Source: Prevotella sp.
GTDB taxonomy: Bacteria > Bacteroidota > Bacteroidia > Bacteroidales > Bacteroidaceae
Assembly (NCBI GenBank): GCA_017618275.1
Contig: JAFZUS010000172.1
Coordinates: forward strand, 1-44,412
DNA length: 44,412 nucleotides
Direction: 5' to 3'
This document shows, in pieces, positions 31,990-41,044 of the stretch; position 1 is the first letter of the stretch; each line of letters begins with the position of its first letter. Both the position numbers and the translations under genes were made by a program. The notes beneath the pieces are model-generated. The model worked only from the letters and a program-made list of their open reading frames with translations, made no database searches and was not told the origin of the DNA.

Positions 31990-32071
31990 TGCCCAGAACA
32001 GGACTCGAACCTGCACGCCTCGCGGCACACGCACCTGAAACGTGCGCGTCTACCAATTCCGCCACCTGGGC
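31990..32071 (-). tRNA. tRNA-Leu (CAG)
   Basis: An 82-nt class II tRNA on the minus strand. Acceptor GCCCAGG/TCTGGGC; anticodon stem CACGT/GCGTG; loop TTCAGGT gives anticodon CAG; a long variable arm and TTCGAGT T loop follow; discriminator A. Confidence 0.93.
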
Positions 32072-32122
32072 ATTTTAACATCCGGCCCATTACCGGGATG
32101 TCTCTTTTTGTTCAATAAATGG

Positions 32123-32195
32123 AGCGGAAAACGGGACTCGGACCCGCGACCCCAACCTTGGCAAGGTTGTGCTCTACCAACTGAGCTATTTCCGC
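32123..32195 (-). tRNA. tRNA-Gly (GCC), copy 1
   Basis: A 73-nt tRNA, same sequence as 31795-31867. It is the first of four tRNAs in the transcript Gly-Leu-Leu-Gly read from the promoter at 32312-32342. Confidence 0.95.
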
Positions 32196-32311
32196 CTTTT
32201 CTTCGAAAAGTCGGTTTTTCCGGCTGCACCTCGGCATAAAAACAAGTTTTTCTGCTCTCGGTTTGCGCGGAAATTCCGCTTGTCTTAGGCAATCTCTCTC
32301 GATTGCGGATG

Positions 32312-32342
32312 CAAAGGTAATGCTTTTTTCGGAACTGGCAAA
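32312..32342 (-). promoter_or_regulatory. Promoter of the tRNA cluster
   Basis: On the minus strand TTTG (32342-32339), 19 nt, TACCTTTG (32319-32312). The full -33/-7 pair lies about 117 nt upstream of the first tRNA-Gly and after the end of nspC. Confidence 0.75.
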
Positions 32343-32405
32343 CTTTTTGGGTGTTTTTTTTCTAAAAAAGTGCCATTTTATCGAAAAACGGGCTCTATCG
32401 ACGGG

Positions 32406-33527
32406 CTAATCCATCCGATTTCGGTAATCTTCGTACCCAAATTCGCGCAGAATCTCTAAGCGACCATCCTCATGCAGCATGCCGATGGAGGGATGGGTAA
32501 TGCCGTTGAAAGTGTTCGTCTTGACCGTCGTATAATGGATCATATCCTCGAAGATCACCTCCTCGCCCACAGCCAGAGGATGGTCGAAGCGCCAACTGCC
32601 CATGAAATCACCGCTCAGGCAACTGTTTCCCCCCAGCCGATAGGTCAGCGGCTGGTCGGCCTCCTCGAGGGCAACGGTCTCCGCCCCTCTGACGTCAGGA
32701 TGATAGGGCATCTCCAGACAGTCGGGCATGTGGCAGGTGAAACTCACATCAAGGATGGCGGTCTTGATACCTTTGTCATCGACGATATCCACCACATGCG
32801 ACACCAGCGGTCCCGTCTGCCAGGCAAAGGCACTGCCTGGTTCCAGAATCACCTTCAGCCAAGGGTAGCGCTTGTGGAAATCCTGCATCATCCGGATGAG
32901 CAGACTGACATCATAATCCTTGCGCGTCATCAGATGTCCCCCACCGAAGTTGATCCACTTCAACTGAGGGAACCACTTGGAGAATTTCTCCTCGATATGC
33001 ACCAGCGTGCGCTGGAACACGTCGGCCCCACTCTCACAATGGCAATGACAGTGAAAGCCCTCGATATCCGACGGCAACCGTTCTGGGAGTTTGTCGGCTG
33101 TGATGCCGAAACGTGTACCTGGGGCACAGGGATTATATAAGAGCGTCCCCACCTCGGAGTACTCCGGATTCACCCGAAGGCCTAAGGATGCGCCATTGGC
33201 ACGGGTATGATAGCGCTCATACTGCGAAAGGGAGTTGAAGGTCAGGTGCGACGAACAACGGATAATCTCATCTATCTCATCGTCGGTATAGGCTGGCGAG
33301 TAGGTATGGGCAGGTGCGCCGAACGCCTCAAAAGCCAGCCGAGCCTCAGAAAGTGAACTGGCCGTCGTAGCGTGAATATACTCACGGAACACAGGAAAGG
33401 TCTTCCAAAGGGCAAAGGCCTTAAAGGCCAGTATGATCTCTATATCGGCTTTCGCCGCAACATCAGCAATGAGCGTGAGGTTGCGGCGAAGTTTCTTTTC
33501 TTCTATAATATATATAGGTGTAGCCAT
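32406..33527 (-). CDS. nspC: Carboxynorspermidine decarboxylase
   Basis: A 373-residue PLP enzyme of the alanine racemase-fold decarboxylases. Lys36 in ILAFKAFAL is the PLP site; HCHCHCESGADVF, INFGGGHLM and EPGSAFAWQTG are cofactor-binding parts, and GGNSCLSGDFMG carries the catalytic Cys region. It decarboxylates carboxy(nor)spermidine in the alternative spermidine pathway used by Bacteroidota and Vibrio. The usual partner, carboxyspermidine dehydrogenase, is not in the window. The start overlaps the upstream kinase stop by one base (TGATG). Confidence 0.93.
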   Translation of the reverse strand: MATPIYIIEEKKLRRNLTLIADVAAKADIEIILAFKAFALWKTFPVFREYIHATTASSLSEARLAFEAFGAPAHTYSPAYTDDEIDEIIRCSSHLTFNSLSQYERYHTRANGASLGLRVNPEYSEVGTLLYNPCAPGTRFGITADKLPERLPSDIEGFHCHCHCESGADVFQRTLVHIEEKFSKWFPQLKWINFGGGHLMTRKDYDVSLLIRMMQDFHKRYPWLKVILEPGSAFAWQTGPLVSHVVDIVDDKGIKTAILDVSFTCHMPDCLEMPYHPDVRGAETVALEEADQPLTYRLGGNSCLSGDFMGSWRFDHPLAVGEEVIFEDMIHYTTVKTNTFNGITHPSIGMLHEDGRLEILREFGYEDYRNRMD

Positions 33528-34672
33528 CAGTCTTTCTTGAGTGGGATAAGGACACTGAACGTAGAGCCCTCACCTTCGACAGATTCCACCGTACAGTCGC
33601 CACCAATCTTCTGGGCGAAGTCCTGACAGAGTTGCAGGCCAAGACCAGAACCTTCCTCACCACCAGTACCAAAGGTGGTCTCTCCTTTGTGGAAGATGGT
33701 ATCAAGACGGTCGGCTGCAATACCCACACCATGGTCCCTGACGCTGATCTTGGCATAGTCGCCTTCTTTCAACATCGATATCTCGATGGTAGAGTCTTCT
33801 GGCGAGAACTTGATGGCATTCGACAGGAAGTTACGCACCACCGTCTTCAGCATATCGTTATCCGCATGAACTACCAGCGACTCAGAAGAATGCTGCAAAT
33901 CAAGTTTGATACGCTTTGTCTGGGCAATGATCTCAAAGATCTCAACCACACCAGGCACGATGTCTTTCAAGTCCAGATCCTGCAGCACCACATTCAGCCT
34001 ACCTGTCTGACTCTTGGTCCACTTCAGCAAGTTGTCCAACAGGTCGTGCACCTCCTCAGACTCCCTGTTAGCCTGGTCAAGCAAGGCATACAATTCTGGC
34101 CCGACAGTCTCTGGCGATGATGACTGTACCACAAGGTTGAGCACCATACGGATGCTGGCCATCGGCGAACGGAGGTCGTGTGCAATCACGGAATACATCT
34201 TGTCGCGGTTACTCAGAGTCGCTTTCAACTCCTTGTTCTGTCGTTCGATAATACGCTTGGCTGCCACGAGGGATATCTGCTGCATCACACGCATTACAAG
34301 TTCTTCCTTGTTGAAGGGCTTCGTCAGGAAGTCGTTGGCACCTACCTGGAAACCATGCACCAAATCCTGCGGCGTGTTCAGTGCTGTCAGGAAAATAATG
34401 GGAATATCAGCCAACTCTGGATCCTTCTTCATGATGACAGCCGTATCAAAGCCATTGATGTCAGGCATCATGACATCTAGAAGTATCAGGTCCGGATGCT
34501 CTGTCTTGGCCTGCTCGATACAAGCCTTACCACAATTCGCCGTGCAAACCTGGAACTTCTCGTTTGTCAACAGAATCTTCAGCAACAAGACATTGCTCAT
34601 CACATCGTCAACAATCAATATCTTATAATCGCTGCGGTTGATTTTTGACTCTAATGTTGTTCCTGCGTCCAT
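33527..34672 (-). CDS. Receiver-histidine kinase hybrid, soluble
   Basis: A 381-residue soluble signalling protein. The N-terminal receiver domain (15-135) has phospho-acceptor Asp66 in LILLDVMMPD. After a coiled-coil link, a HisKA domain has His165 in SVIAHDLRSP, followed by a HATPase domain with N box NFLSNAIKFS, DHGVGIA and GSGLGLQL. It lacks sensor and membrane regions, so the input is probably phosphotransfer to its own receiver from another kinase. It overlaps nspC by one base, which ties a polyamine enzyme to a phosphorelay. Its promoter is at 34704-34735. Confidence 0.88.
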   Translation of the reverse strand: MDAGTTLESKINRSDYKILIVDDVMSNVLLLKILLTNEKFQVCTANCGKACIEQAKTEHPDLILLDVMMPDINGFDTAVIMKKDPELADIPIIFLTALNTPQDLVHGFQVGANDFLTKPFNKEELVMRVMQQISLVAAKRIIERQNKELKATLSNRDKMYSVIAHDLRSPMASIRMVLNLVVQSSSPETVGPELYALLDQANRESEEVHDLLDNLLKWTKSQTGRLNVVLQDLDLKDIVPGVVEIFEIIAQTKRIKLDLQHSSESLVVHADNDMLKTVVRNFLSNAIKFSPEDSTIEISMLKEGDYAKISVRDHGVGIAADRLDTIFHKGETTFGTGGEEGSGLGLQLCQDFAQKIGGDCTVESVEGEGSTFSVLIPLKKD

Positions 34673-34703
34673 TATGTATATTTAGTACTAATATTCTTGA
34701 CTG

Positions 34704-34735
34704 CAAAAATAATGGAATAATTTGAAATCACCAAA
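34704..34735 (-). promoter_or_regulatory. Promoter for the hybrid kinase-nspC unit
   Basis: On the minus strand TTTG (34735-34732), 20 nt, TATTTTTG (34711-34704), 32 nt before the ATG at 34672. Confidence 0.7.
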
Positions 34736-34819
34736 TTATTCCACCACTTTTTTTTATTTTATGCCTATTCTAAGTCTATTCTGCCCCTAATTTGAGGGCA
34801 AAACGGCCTATTTCACCGA

Positions 34820-36664
34820 TTATTCCACAGTCACAGACTTAGCCAGATTCCTCGGCTGGTCCACATTCTTGCCCTTGCAGACGGCTACGTGATAGGCCAG
34901 CAACTGTAAAGGAATCGTTGCCACCAACGGCTCCAGACACTCCTGCACATCAGGCAGTTCTATCACCTCGTCTGCAATCTTCGAGATAGTGTCGTCGCCC
35001 TTCGAGACAAGAGCAATCACCCTACCCTGACGGGCCTTGATTTCCTGAATATTCGACAACACCTTCTCATACATGGCATTGTGAGTGGCAATCACCACCA
35101 CAGGCATATCCGAGTCGATCAGGGCAATAGGTCCGTGCTTCATCTCAGCAGCGGGATAGCCCTCCGCATGGATGTACGAGATCTCCTTCAGTTTCAGGGC
35201 ACCCTCAAGAGCCACCGGGTAACTGTAGCCACGTCCCAGATAGAGGAAGTTATGCGCATAGGTAAAGGTACGTGCGAGGTCGGCCACCTTCTCGTTGGTC
35301 TGAAGTACCTCGGTGATCTTCACAGGAATCTCACTCAGTCCCTTCACCACCTTCAGATATTCATCGCGGTCGATGGTGCCCTTGGCCTCACCCATTGCCA
35401 GCGCAATCATCGTCAGCACTGTCACCTGACCTGTAAAGGCTTTCGTCGAAGCCACACCGATCTCAGGACCTACATGGATATAGGTACCTGTGTCCGTCGC
35501 TCTTGGGATGCTACTGCCAATGGCGTTGCAGACACCGTAGATGAAGGCACCATGCTCCTTGGCCAGTTGGACGGCAGCCAATGTGTCGGCCGTTTCACCA
35601 CTCTGGGAGATGGCGATGACCACATCGCCCTTACCCACCACGGGATTCCTGTATCTGAACTCCGAAGCATACTCCACCTCGACGGGTATGCGACAGAACG
35701 TCTCTATCAGTTGCTTTCCGATCAATCCGGCATGCCACGATGTACCACAGGCCACAATGATGACACGCTTGGCCTCCAGCATCTGCCGTCTGTAATCAAT
35801 CAAGGCAGAGAGCGTAACATGGTCGGCCTCAATATTTACGCGACCTCTCATGCAGTTCTTCAGACACTCAGGCTGCTCGAAGATCTCCTTCAACATAAAG
35901 TGCGGATAGCCGCCCTTCTCAATCTGTCCCAGGTCGATATCCACAGTCTTCACCTTCAACTCCTGTTCCTCTCCAAGGATACTCATCACATGCATACCCT
36001 CATCACGGCGGATGACGGCAATATTGCCATCCTCAAGATACACGACCTTATCGGTATACTCCACTATCGGACTGGCATCCGAGCCTAAGAAGAACTCATC
36101 CTTGCCGATACCGACCACCAGCGGACTCTGCTTTCTGGCAGCAATGATCTGGTTCGGATCGCGCTTGTCGAGCACGGCTATGGCATAGGCACCAATCACT
36201 TGGTACAAGGCCACCTGCACGGCTTCCAACAGCGAGATGTTCTTCTTCACCATAATATATTCTATCAACTGCACCAGCACCTCGGTATCAGTATCGCTGA
36301 CGAACTGCACACCTTTCTCTCTTAGTTTCTCCTTGATGTCGGCATAGTTCTCAATAATACCGTTATGGATGATGGCCAGATTATGGCTCTGCGAATAGTG
36401 CGGGTGAGCATTACGCGACGAGGGTTCACCATGGGTCGCCCAACGGGTATGGGCAATACCAATGGTACCACTCACATTCTTGTCGCTACAAAACTCGCAC
36501 AGATTGTCAACCTTGCCTTTCGACTTGTAGACGTTCAAGTCGCCATTGTCGTTGATCATGGCCACGCCAGCCGAGTCATATCCCCTGTATTCCAGTCTCC
36601 GAAGTCCCTTAATCAATATGGGATAGGCCTCTTTCGTACCTATATATCCTACTATTCCACACAT
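34820..36664 (-). CDS. glmS: Glutamine-fructose-6-phosphate aminotransferase (isomerising)
   Basis: A 614-residue enzyme that makes glucosamine 6-phosphate for peptidoglycan and LPS. Cys2 is the glutaminase nucleophile; RRLEYRGYDSAGVA and HTRWATHGEPSSRNAHPH are the glutaminase domain (1 to about 225). Two SIS domains follow, with VACGTSWHAGLIGK, ISQSGETADT and the final LAKSVTVE typical for the family. No riboswitch-like element or glmS ribozyme is seen upstream. Promoter box at 36708-36715. Confidence 0.96.
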   Translation of the reverse strand: MCGIVGYIGTKEAYPILIKGLRRLEYRGYDSAGVAMINDNGDLNVYKSKGKVDNLCEFCSDKNVSGTIGIAHTRWATHGEPSSRNAHPHYSQSHNLAIIHNGIIENYADIKEKLREKGVQFVSDTDTEVLVQLIEYIMVKKNISLLEAVQVALYQVIGAYAIAVLDKRDPNQIIAARKQSPLVVGIGKDEFFLGSDASPIVEYTDKVVYLEDGNIAVIRRDEGMHVMSILGEEQELKVKTVDIDLGQIEKGGYPHFMLKEIFEQPECLKNCMRGRVNIEADHVTLSALIDYRRQMLEAKRVIIVACGTSWHAGLIGKQLIETFCRIPVEVEYASEFRYRNPVVGKGDVVIAISQSGETADTLAAVQLAKEHGAFIYGVCNAIGSSIPRATDTGTYIHVGPEIGVASTKAFTGQVTVLTMIALAMGEAKGTIDRDEYLKVVKGLSEIPVKITEVLQTNEKVADLARTFTYAHNFLYLGRGYSYPVALEGALKLKEISYIHAEGYPAAEMKHGPIALIDSDMPVVVIATHNAMYEKVLSNIQEIKARQGRVIALVSKGDDTISKIADEVIELPDVQECLEPLVATIPLQLLAYHVAVCKGKNVDQPRNLAKSVTVE

Positions 36665-36707
36665 ATCGTTATGTATCTGTTTGTGTTAAGTTGTCTAATT
36701 TCGGCTG

Positions 36708-36715
36708 CAAAAATA
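36708..36715 (-). promoter_or_regulatory. -7 promoter box for glmS
   Basis: The minus strand reads TATTTTTG, 43 nt before the ATG at 36664. Several TTTG copies lie upstream at 12-16 nt, closer than the usual spacing. Confidence 0.5.
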
Positions 36716-36827
36716 CAAAAAAACATGCAAACAAACAAGAAAATCCAACAGAATCTTCATATCATGTCGATAACGGATTTAAACTATTCTGTTTTTTCCC
36801 GTCTAATAATATATAATAGGAAAAGAC

Positions 36828-38396
36828 ATGAAGAAAATATTATTATGGGTACTGCCTTTCCTTATGGGCAGCATTTGTCATGCCGAGGACATCACCATCC
36901 GCTATAAAGGGGCGACGGCGAAAGTGTCACAGCAAATAAAAGACAGCGTAAAAGTGACCGTTAACGGTGCAAGTGTAAACATCGAGAGTTTGTACGAAGA
37001 CCACAAACTCACCATCCTTCTGACTGGAAAGAGTGATAATGGCCAACTCATCCTAAAAACTGCTGGCAAGGCCAAGGTGAAACTCGATGGTCTGACGCTG
37101 ACCAGCCAGGAGGGAGCACCCCTCGACCTGAGGAACAAGAAAAAGGTCGAAGTGGTGGCTGTCAAAGGAACGGATAACACACTCACCATCACCGCCTGCA
37201 ACGACACTGCCAACCATAAGGCTGCCACCATCTGGGCCAAGGGGAAACTGGAATTCAGCGGCAAAGGTAAACTCAATGTCATTGCCACTGGTGACGGTTG
37301 CCGAGGCATTAAAACCAAGAAGGATATCACCATCGAAGACCTGACGCTCAACATCACTACCTCTGGCAACAACCTCGGCGAGAAGCCTTTCGGCTTTGGC
37401 GGAGGCTTCCCTGGAGGCGGTTTCCCCGGCTTCGGAGACGGTGAAATGCCAGACTTTGGAGGCGGATTCCCAGGAGGCGGATTTCCTAACTTTGGCGGGG
37501 GGATGCCTCCTTTTGGCAACGACAGCATCCGGGCAGGTGGGTTCCCCAATTTCGGTGGTGACATGCCCAACTTCGGAGGCGGATTCCCCGGGGGCGGTTT
37601 TCCAGGCGGAGGCTTCCCTGACTTCTGTGGGATGCGTCCTGAGGACAATGACAGCACAAGCGAAGGTGGCTTTGGCGGTTTCGGAGGCAAACATAAATAC
37701 GTTGCCTCTACCAAGGGGATTGCGTCGAAAGGCAAAATCACCATCAACAGCGGCAACATAACCGTCAAGACCTCTACCCCTGGAGCCGAAGGCATCGAAG
37801 GCAAGGAAGGCATCGTCTTCAATGGCGGGAATATCGATGTGCTGGCTACTGATGATGCTATCAACGCCAACGCCACCATCGAGTTCAACGGTGGTCGCAT
37901 CACTGCCCGCAGTACCACCAACGACGCTGTCGACTCCAATCCCAAGGGTGGCTTCTTCATGCCCTTTGGCGGCAATAACAACAATCAAGACATCGATCCT
38001 GCCATCATCATCCGTGGCGGAACCGTCTATGCCTGGAGTCAAGTGGGGTCGCCTGAAGAGGGCCTCGACTGTGACTTTGCTCCATTTGTCATCGAGGGTG
38101 GCACCATCTTCTCCGTCGGAGGCGGCATGGGCGAGATGCCTTCAGTCCCCTCCAATGAAGATGCCAAGCAGCCCACCGTCCTACTCATCGGCATCAACAT
38201 CGTGAAAGATGAACCCGTATCTATCTACGATGCCGACGGTAAACTCATCGACACCGTCACCATTCCCTTCTCGATGCGGCGCAGTGCCAGTCTTGTAGGC
38301 AGTCCTGCCTTCAAACTTGGCAACACTTACACCGTGAAGACAAAGGGATATGAAAAGACCTTCACCCTCAGTGAACCATTCACTGCTGTGAGGTAA
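36828..38396 (+). CDS. Cthe_2159-like carbohydrate-binding beta-helix protein
   Basis: A 522-residue exported protein with a signal peptide (about residues 1-19). Residues 20-185 and 285-440 are beta-solenoid sequence: GAPLDLRNKKKVEVVAVKGTDNTL, GKGKLNVIATGDGCRGIKTKKDI, KGIASKGKITINSGNITVKT and GVVFNGG-type turns, like the Cthe_2159 family (DUF4353), which is known to bind cellulose and polygalacturonate. Residues about 188-285 are a flexible insert of repeated GGGFPGGGFPxFGG units. The C-terminal 80 residues form a beta domain. It lies beside and convergent with uxaC, 2 nt apart, which fits a pectin-related role; this is inference. Confidence 0.75.
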   Translation: MKKILLWVLPFLMGSICHAEDITIRYKGATAKVSQQIKDSVKVTVNGASVNIESLYEDHKLTILLTGKSDNGQLILKTAGKAKVKLDGLTLTSQEGAPLDLRNKKKVEVVAVKGTDNTLTITACNDTANHKAATIWAKGKLEFSGKGKLNVIATGDGCRGIKTKKDITIEDLTLNITTSGNNLGEKPFGFGGGFPGGGFPGFGDGEMPDFGGGFPGGGFPNFGGGMPPFGNDSIRAGGFPNFGGDMPNFGGGFPGGGFPGGGFPDFCGMRPEDNDSTSEGGFGGFGGKHKYVASTKGIASKGKITINSGNITVKTSTPGAEGIEGKEGIVFNGGNIDVLATDDAINANATIEFNGGRITARSTTNDAVDSNPKGGFFMPFGGNNNNQDIDPAIIIRGGTVYAWSQVGSPEEGLDCDFAPFVIEGGTIFSVGGGMGEMPSVPSNEDAKQPTVLLIGINIVKDEPVSIYDADGKLIDTVTIPFSMRRSASLVGSPAFKLGNTYTVKTKGYEKTFTLSEPFTAVR

Positions 38397-38398
38397 TT

Positions 38399-39802
38399 TC
38401 AGAACTTGAAATACCTCTTTGCATTATTGTAACTGATATCCTCCACCATGCGACTCAGGATCTCCATGTCGCAAGGCAGCAGGCCCTTCTCCACATCGTT
38501 GCCAAGCAGGTTGCAGAGGATGCGACGGAAATACTCGTGGCGCGGATAACTCAGGAACGAGCGCGAGTCGGTGAGCATACCCACGAAACGACTCAGCAGA
38601 CCTAATACAGAGAGGGCATTCATCTGCTTGATCATACCATCCATCTGGTCGTTGAACCACCAGCCACTACCAAACTGTATTTTTCCCGGCTCGCCACCCT
38701 GGAAGTTGCCGAGCATCGTGGCAATCATCTCGTTGGCACAGGGATTCAACGTATAGATAATGGTACGCGTGAGTTTATCCTTCGAATTGAGTTTATCGAA
38801 GAACTTCGACATGGCCTTGGCGGTATTGAACTCACCGATGGAGTCGAAGCCCGTATCAGGACCAATCTGGTTGAACATCTTCGAATTATTGTCGCGGATG
38901 GCGCCATAGTGGTACTGCTGTGTCCAATCGCTGTCTGCATCCATCTCGCCCATCACCGTCAGGAAGCAGTTCTTATACTGACGCACTTCCACACCAGAGA
39001 GTTGCTGTCCACGCATGGCCTTCTCGAAGATGGTCTCGATCTGCGAGTCGGTATAATCCTCGTCGTAGAATTCCTCCAGACCGTGGTCAGAGAGTTTACA
39101 GCCGTTGGCGGCGAAGAAGTCGTGACGCTTCTGCAGCGCATCCACCATATCAGCGAACTTCACAATATTCACACCCGATACCTGTGCGAGTTTCTCTACA
39201 TACTTGGCAAAGTCGGCCTTCTCGATGTTCATGGCCTTGTCAGGACGCCAGGCAGGAAACATCATCGGGTCGTCGTCGGCCTTGTGCTTGGCATACTCGA
39301 TGTGGTTGTGCAGATCATCCACGGGGTCGTCGGTGGTGCAGACGCACTCCACGTTGTAATGCTTCATCAGTCCACGAGCAGAGAACTCTGGCTTCTTCAG
39401 TTTCTCGTTGCACTCGTCGAAGATCTCGCGGGCCGTCTTGGGCGAGAGTTGTTTCGTGATGCCGAAGGCTGTCTTCAACTCTAAATGCGTCCAGTGATAC
39501 AGCGGATTGCGGAAGCAATAGGTGATCGTCTCCGCCCACTTCTCGAACTTCTCCCAGTCGCTGGTGTCCTTGCCTGTGCAATATTTCTCCTCCACCCCGT
39601 TGGTACGCATGGCGCGCCATTTGTAGTGGTCACCACCCAACCAGAGTTCGGTGATACTCTTGAAACGATGGTCGTTGGCCACCATCTCCGGATCGAGGTG
39701 ACAATGGTAATCGATAATCGGCAACTTGGCCGCATGATTGTGATACAAGTCCTGGGCTAATTGGGTCTCCAGAACAAAGTTGTCGTCGTTGAACTGCTTC
39801 AT
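38399..39802 (-). CDS. uxaC: Uronate (glucuronate/galacturonate) isomerase
   Basis: A 467-residue metal-dependent isomerase of the amidohydrolase superfamily. It converts D-glucuronate to D-fructuronate and D-galacturonate to D-tagaturonate, the entry step to the pathway served by uxaA, kdgK and eda at 16-20 kb. DYHCHLDPE (His33, His35) is the metal site; ELWLGGDHYKWRAMR, TTDDPVDDLHNH and FVGMLTDSRSFLSYPRHEYFRR are family hallmarks. The length matches. It has its own promoter at 39852-39882 and is about 22 kb from the uxaA operon. Confidence 0.95.
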   Translation of the reverse strand: MKQFNDDNFVLETQLAQDLYHNHAAKLPIIDYHCHLDPEMVANDHRFKSITELWLGGDHYKWRAMRTNGVEEKYCTGKDTSDWEKFEKWAETITYCFRNPLYHWTHLELKTAFGITKQLSPKTAREIFDECNEKLKKPEFSARGLMKHYNVECVCTTDDPVDDLHNHIEYAKHKADDDPMMFPAWRPDKAMNIEKADFAKYVEKLAQVSGVNIVKFADMVDALQKRHDFFAANGCKLSDHGLEEFYDEDYTDSQIETIFEKAMRGQQLSGVEVRQYKNCFLTVMGEMDADSDWTQQYHYGAIRDNNSKMFNQIGPDTGFDSIGEFNTAKAMSKFFDKLNSKDKLTRTIIYTLNPCANEMIATMLGNFQGGEPGKIQFGSGWWFNDQMDGMIKQMNALSVLGLLSRFVGMLTDSRSFLSYPRHEYFRRILCNLLGNDVEKGLLPCDMEILSRMVEDISYNNAKRYFKF

Positions 39803-39851
39803 AATGATACAATATAATAATGTTTCTAATATCCGTTTTGTTATTTCACTG

Positions 39852-39882
39852 CAAAGGTACGAATAAGTGAGCGAAATGCAAA
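39852..39882 (-). promoter_or_regulatory. uxaC promoter
   Basis: On the minus strand TTTG (39882-39879), 19 nt, TACCTTTG (39859-39852), 50 nt before the ATG. A second CAAAGGTACGAAT copy at 39936-39948 repeats the -7 box region but has no -33 partner. The kdgK/lacI inverted repeat is not found here. The rest of the 39803-40174 gap holds no gene. Confidence 0.7.
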
Positions 39883-39958
39883 AGAATATACCGTTTTTCT
39901 TTTCATTTCCGAACGAAAGTGCCTTCGAGTATGCTCAAAGGTACGAATTATTATTGAA

Positions 39959-39977
39959 TTATGCCTGAGATTGAGTT
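39959..39977 (+). repeat. 19-nt direct repeat, left copy
   Basis: TTATGCCTGAGATTGAGTT. The same sequence with one change (G to C) is at 43963-43981, on the far side of the AT-rich island, and a weaker copy is at 44133-44151. Confidence 0.6.
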
Positions 39978-40100
39978 TGGACGTTACATAATTGACACCA
40001 ACTAATTTATATTAATATTTTGAGAACATTGAAAAACTAGTCAGTTATCAATTCTAATAATAACTCCTTCGAAAACCTTAACCAGTTTTAACGGAAAAAC

Positions 40101-40132
40101 TTTGGCGAAACGAAATCCTTTTAATACCTTTG
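40101..40132 (+). promoter_or_regulatory. Promoter of the deiminase-like gene pair
   Basis: TTTG (40101-40104), 20 nt, TACCTTTG (40125-40132), 42 nt before the ATG at 40175. A full-consensus promoter, suggesting good expression. Confidence 0.75.
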
Positions 40133-40174
40133 CCAATATACATAAACAACTAATTATCAATAATTTATATTATT

Positions 40175-41044
40175 ATGATTACAAATTTTGAAACAAACAA
40201 AGTATTAATTGCTAAAGGATTAATATCCAAGCATTACCTAGATGCAACACATTGGCTTCTTGGTTTCATGCACCACCATGGGATAGAATGGGGTTCCTTA
40301 CCAAACACCTCTTCACCACTACACATCTGGGCACGTGACTATATGCCAGTACAGGTTAGCAAAGAGAGGTTCGTCAGATTCTGCTATACTCCTGACTACC
40401 TCCAAAATAGTCCTGAATACAAGCCTGACACATCAGCCATTCTTTCAGAACTTGGCATCCATGCCATTGACTCTGACATTATTATTGATGGCGGCAACGT
40501 CATTAGTTGTGGCGACAAGGTGATTATGACTGATAAAATCATCAGGGAAAATCCCCACTATCAACGAAATAAACTCATCGATACATTAAGTCAACTTTTG
40601 GAAGCGGAGATTATTCTGATTCCAGAAGACAAATACGACGACTATGGTCATGCCGACGGAATGGTACGTTATATGGGCAACGGCAACGTACTGCTCAACA
40701 ACTATTGCGATTTTGACAAGACGCTACGCAAGAAACTGCTGACAGCACTCAGCCCACACTTTAACATTGTTGAACTGCATTACGATGCATATACAGACAA
40801 AAGTTGGGCTTATATTAATTTCCTGCACGTGGGGCATCACCTCTTTGTTCCTAAGCCGGAAGACAGGTTGGCTGCAATTGCATTCAAGCAGATTTCTGAT
40901 GCTTATCCAGATTGTGAATGCCACCCAATATGGGAATGTGACAATCTCATTCGAGAAGGAGGAGCGCTGAATTGTTGTACGTGGAATATAATGACAGCAG
41001 TAGATACTTACGTTGAAAACAAAGAAGATGGTCTAAAAATATGA
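40175..41044 (+). CDS. Agmatine deiminase / PAD-family protein, short form
   Basis: A 289-residue protein of the guanidine-modifying fold. Conserved parts are WARDYMPV (52-59), DGGN (105-108), YGHADGMVRY (157-166, the catalytic His and Asp), and GGALNCCT (262-269) with the likely nucleophile Cys267. Agmatine and peptidyl-arginine deiminases of this group are usually 340-370 residues, so it is shorter, and its N-terminus lacks the usual first segment. No signal peptide, so it is cytoplasmic. It is coupled by ATGA overlap to an unknown gene, unlike agmatine deiminases of polyamine operons (aguA-aguB). Substrate may be a protein arginine rather than agmatine; this is inference. Confidence 0.75.
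   Translation: MITNFETNKVLIAKGLISKHYLDATHWLLGFMHHHGIEWGSLPNTSSPLHIWARDYMPVQVSKERFVRFCYTPDYLQNSPEYKPDTSAILSELGIHAIDSDIIIDGGNVISCGDKVIMTDKIIRENPHYQRNKLIDTLSQLLEAEIILIPEDKYDDYGHADGMVRYMGNGNVLLNNYCDFDKTLRKKLLTALSPHFNIVELHYDAYTDKSWAYINFLHVGHHLFVPKPEDRLAAIAFKQISDAYPDCECHPIWECDNLIREGGALNCCTWNIMTAVDTYVENKEDGLKI

Noticed and set aside
31763-32239. Plus-strand frames with RTRDPNLGK-like text
   Set aside because: These are translations of the antisense of tRNA genes, a well-known false protein signal.
34673-34819. A possible glmS-linked small RNA or terminator in the gap after glmS
   Set aside because: No stable stem with T run could be drawn; the gap is explained by the hybrid kinase promoter and an AT-rich spacer.
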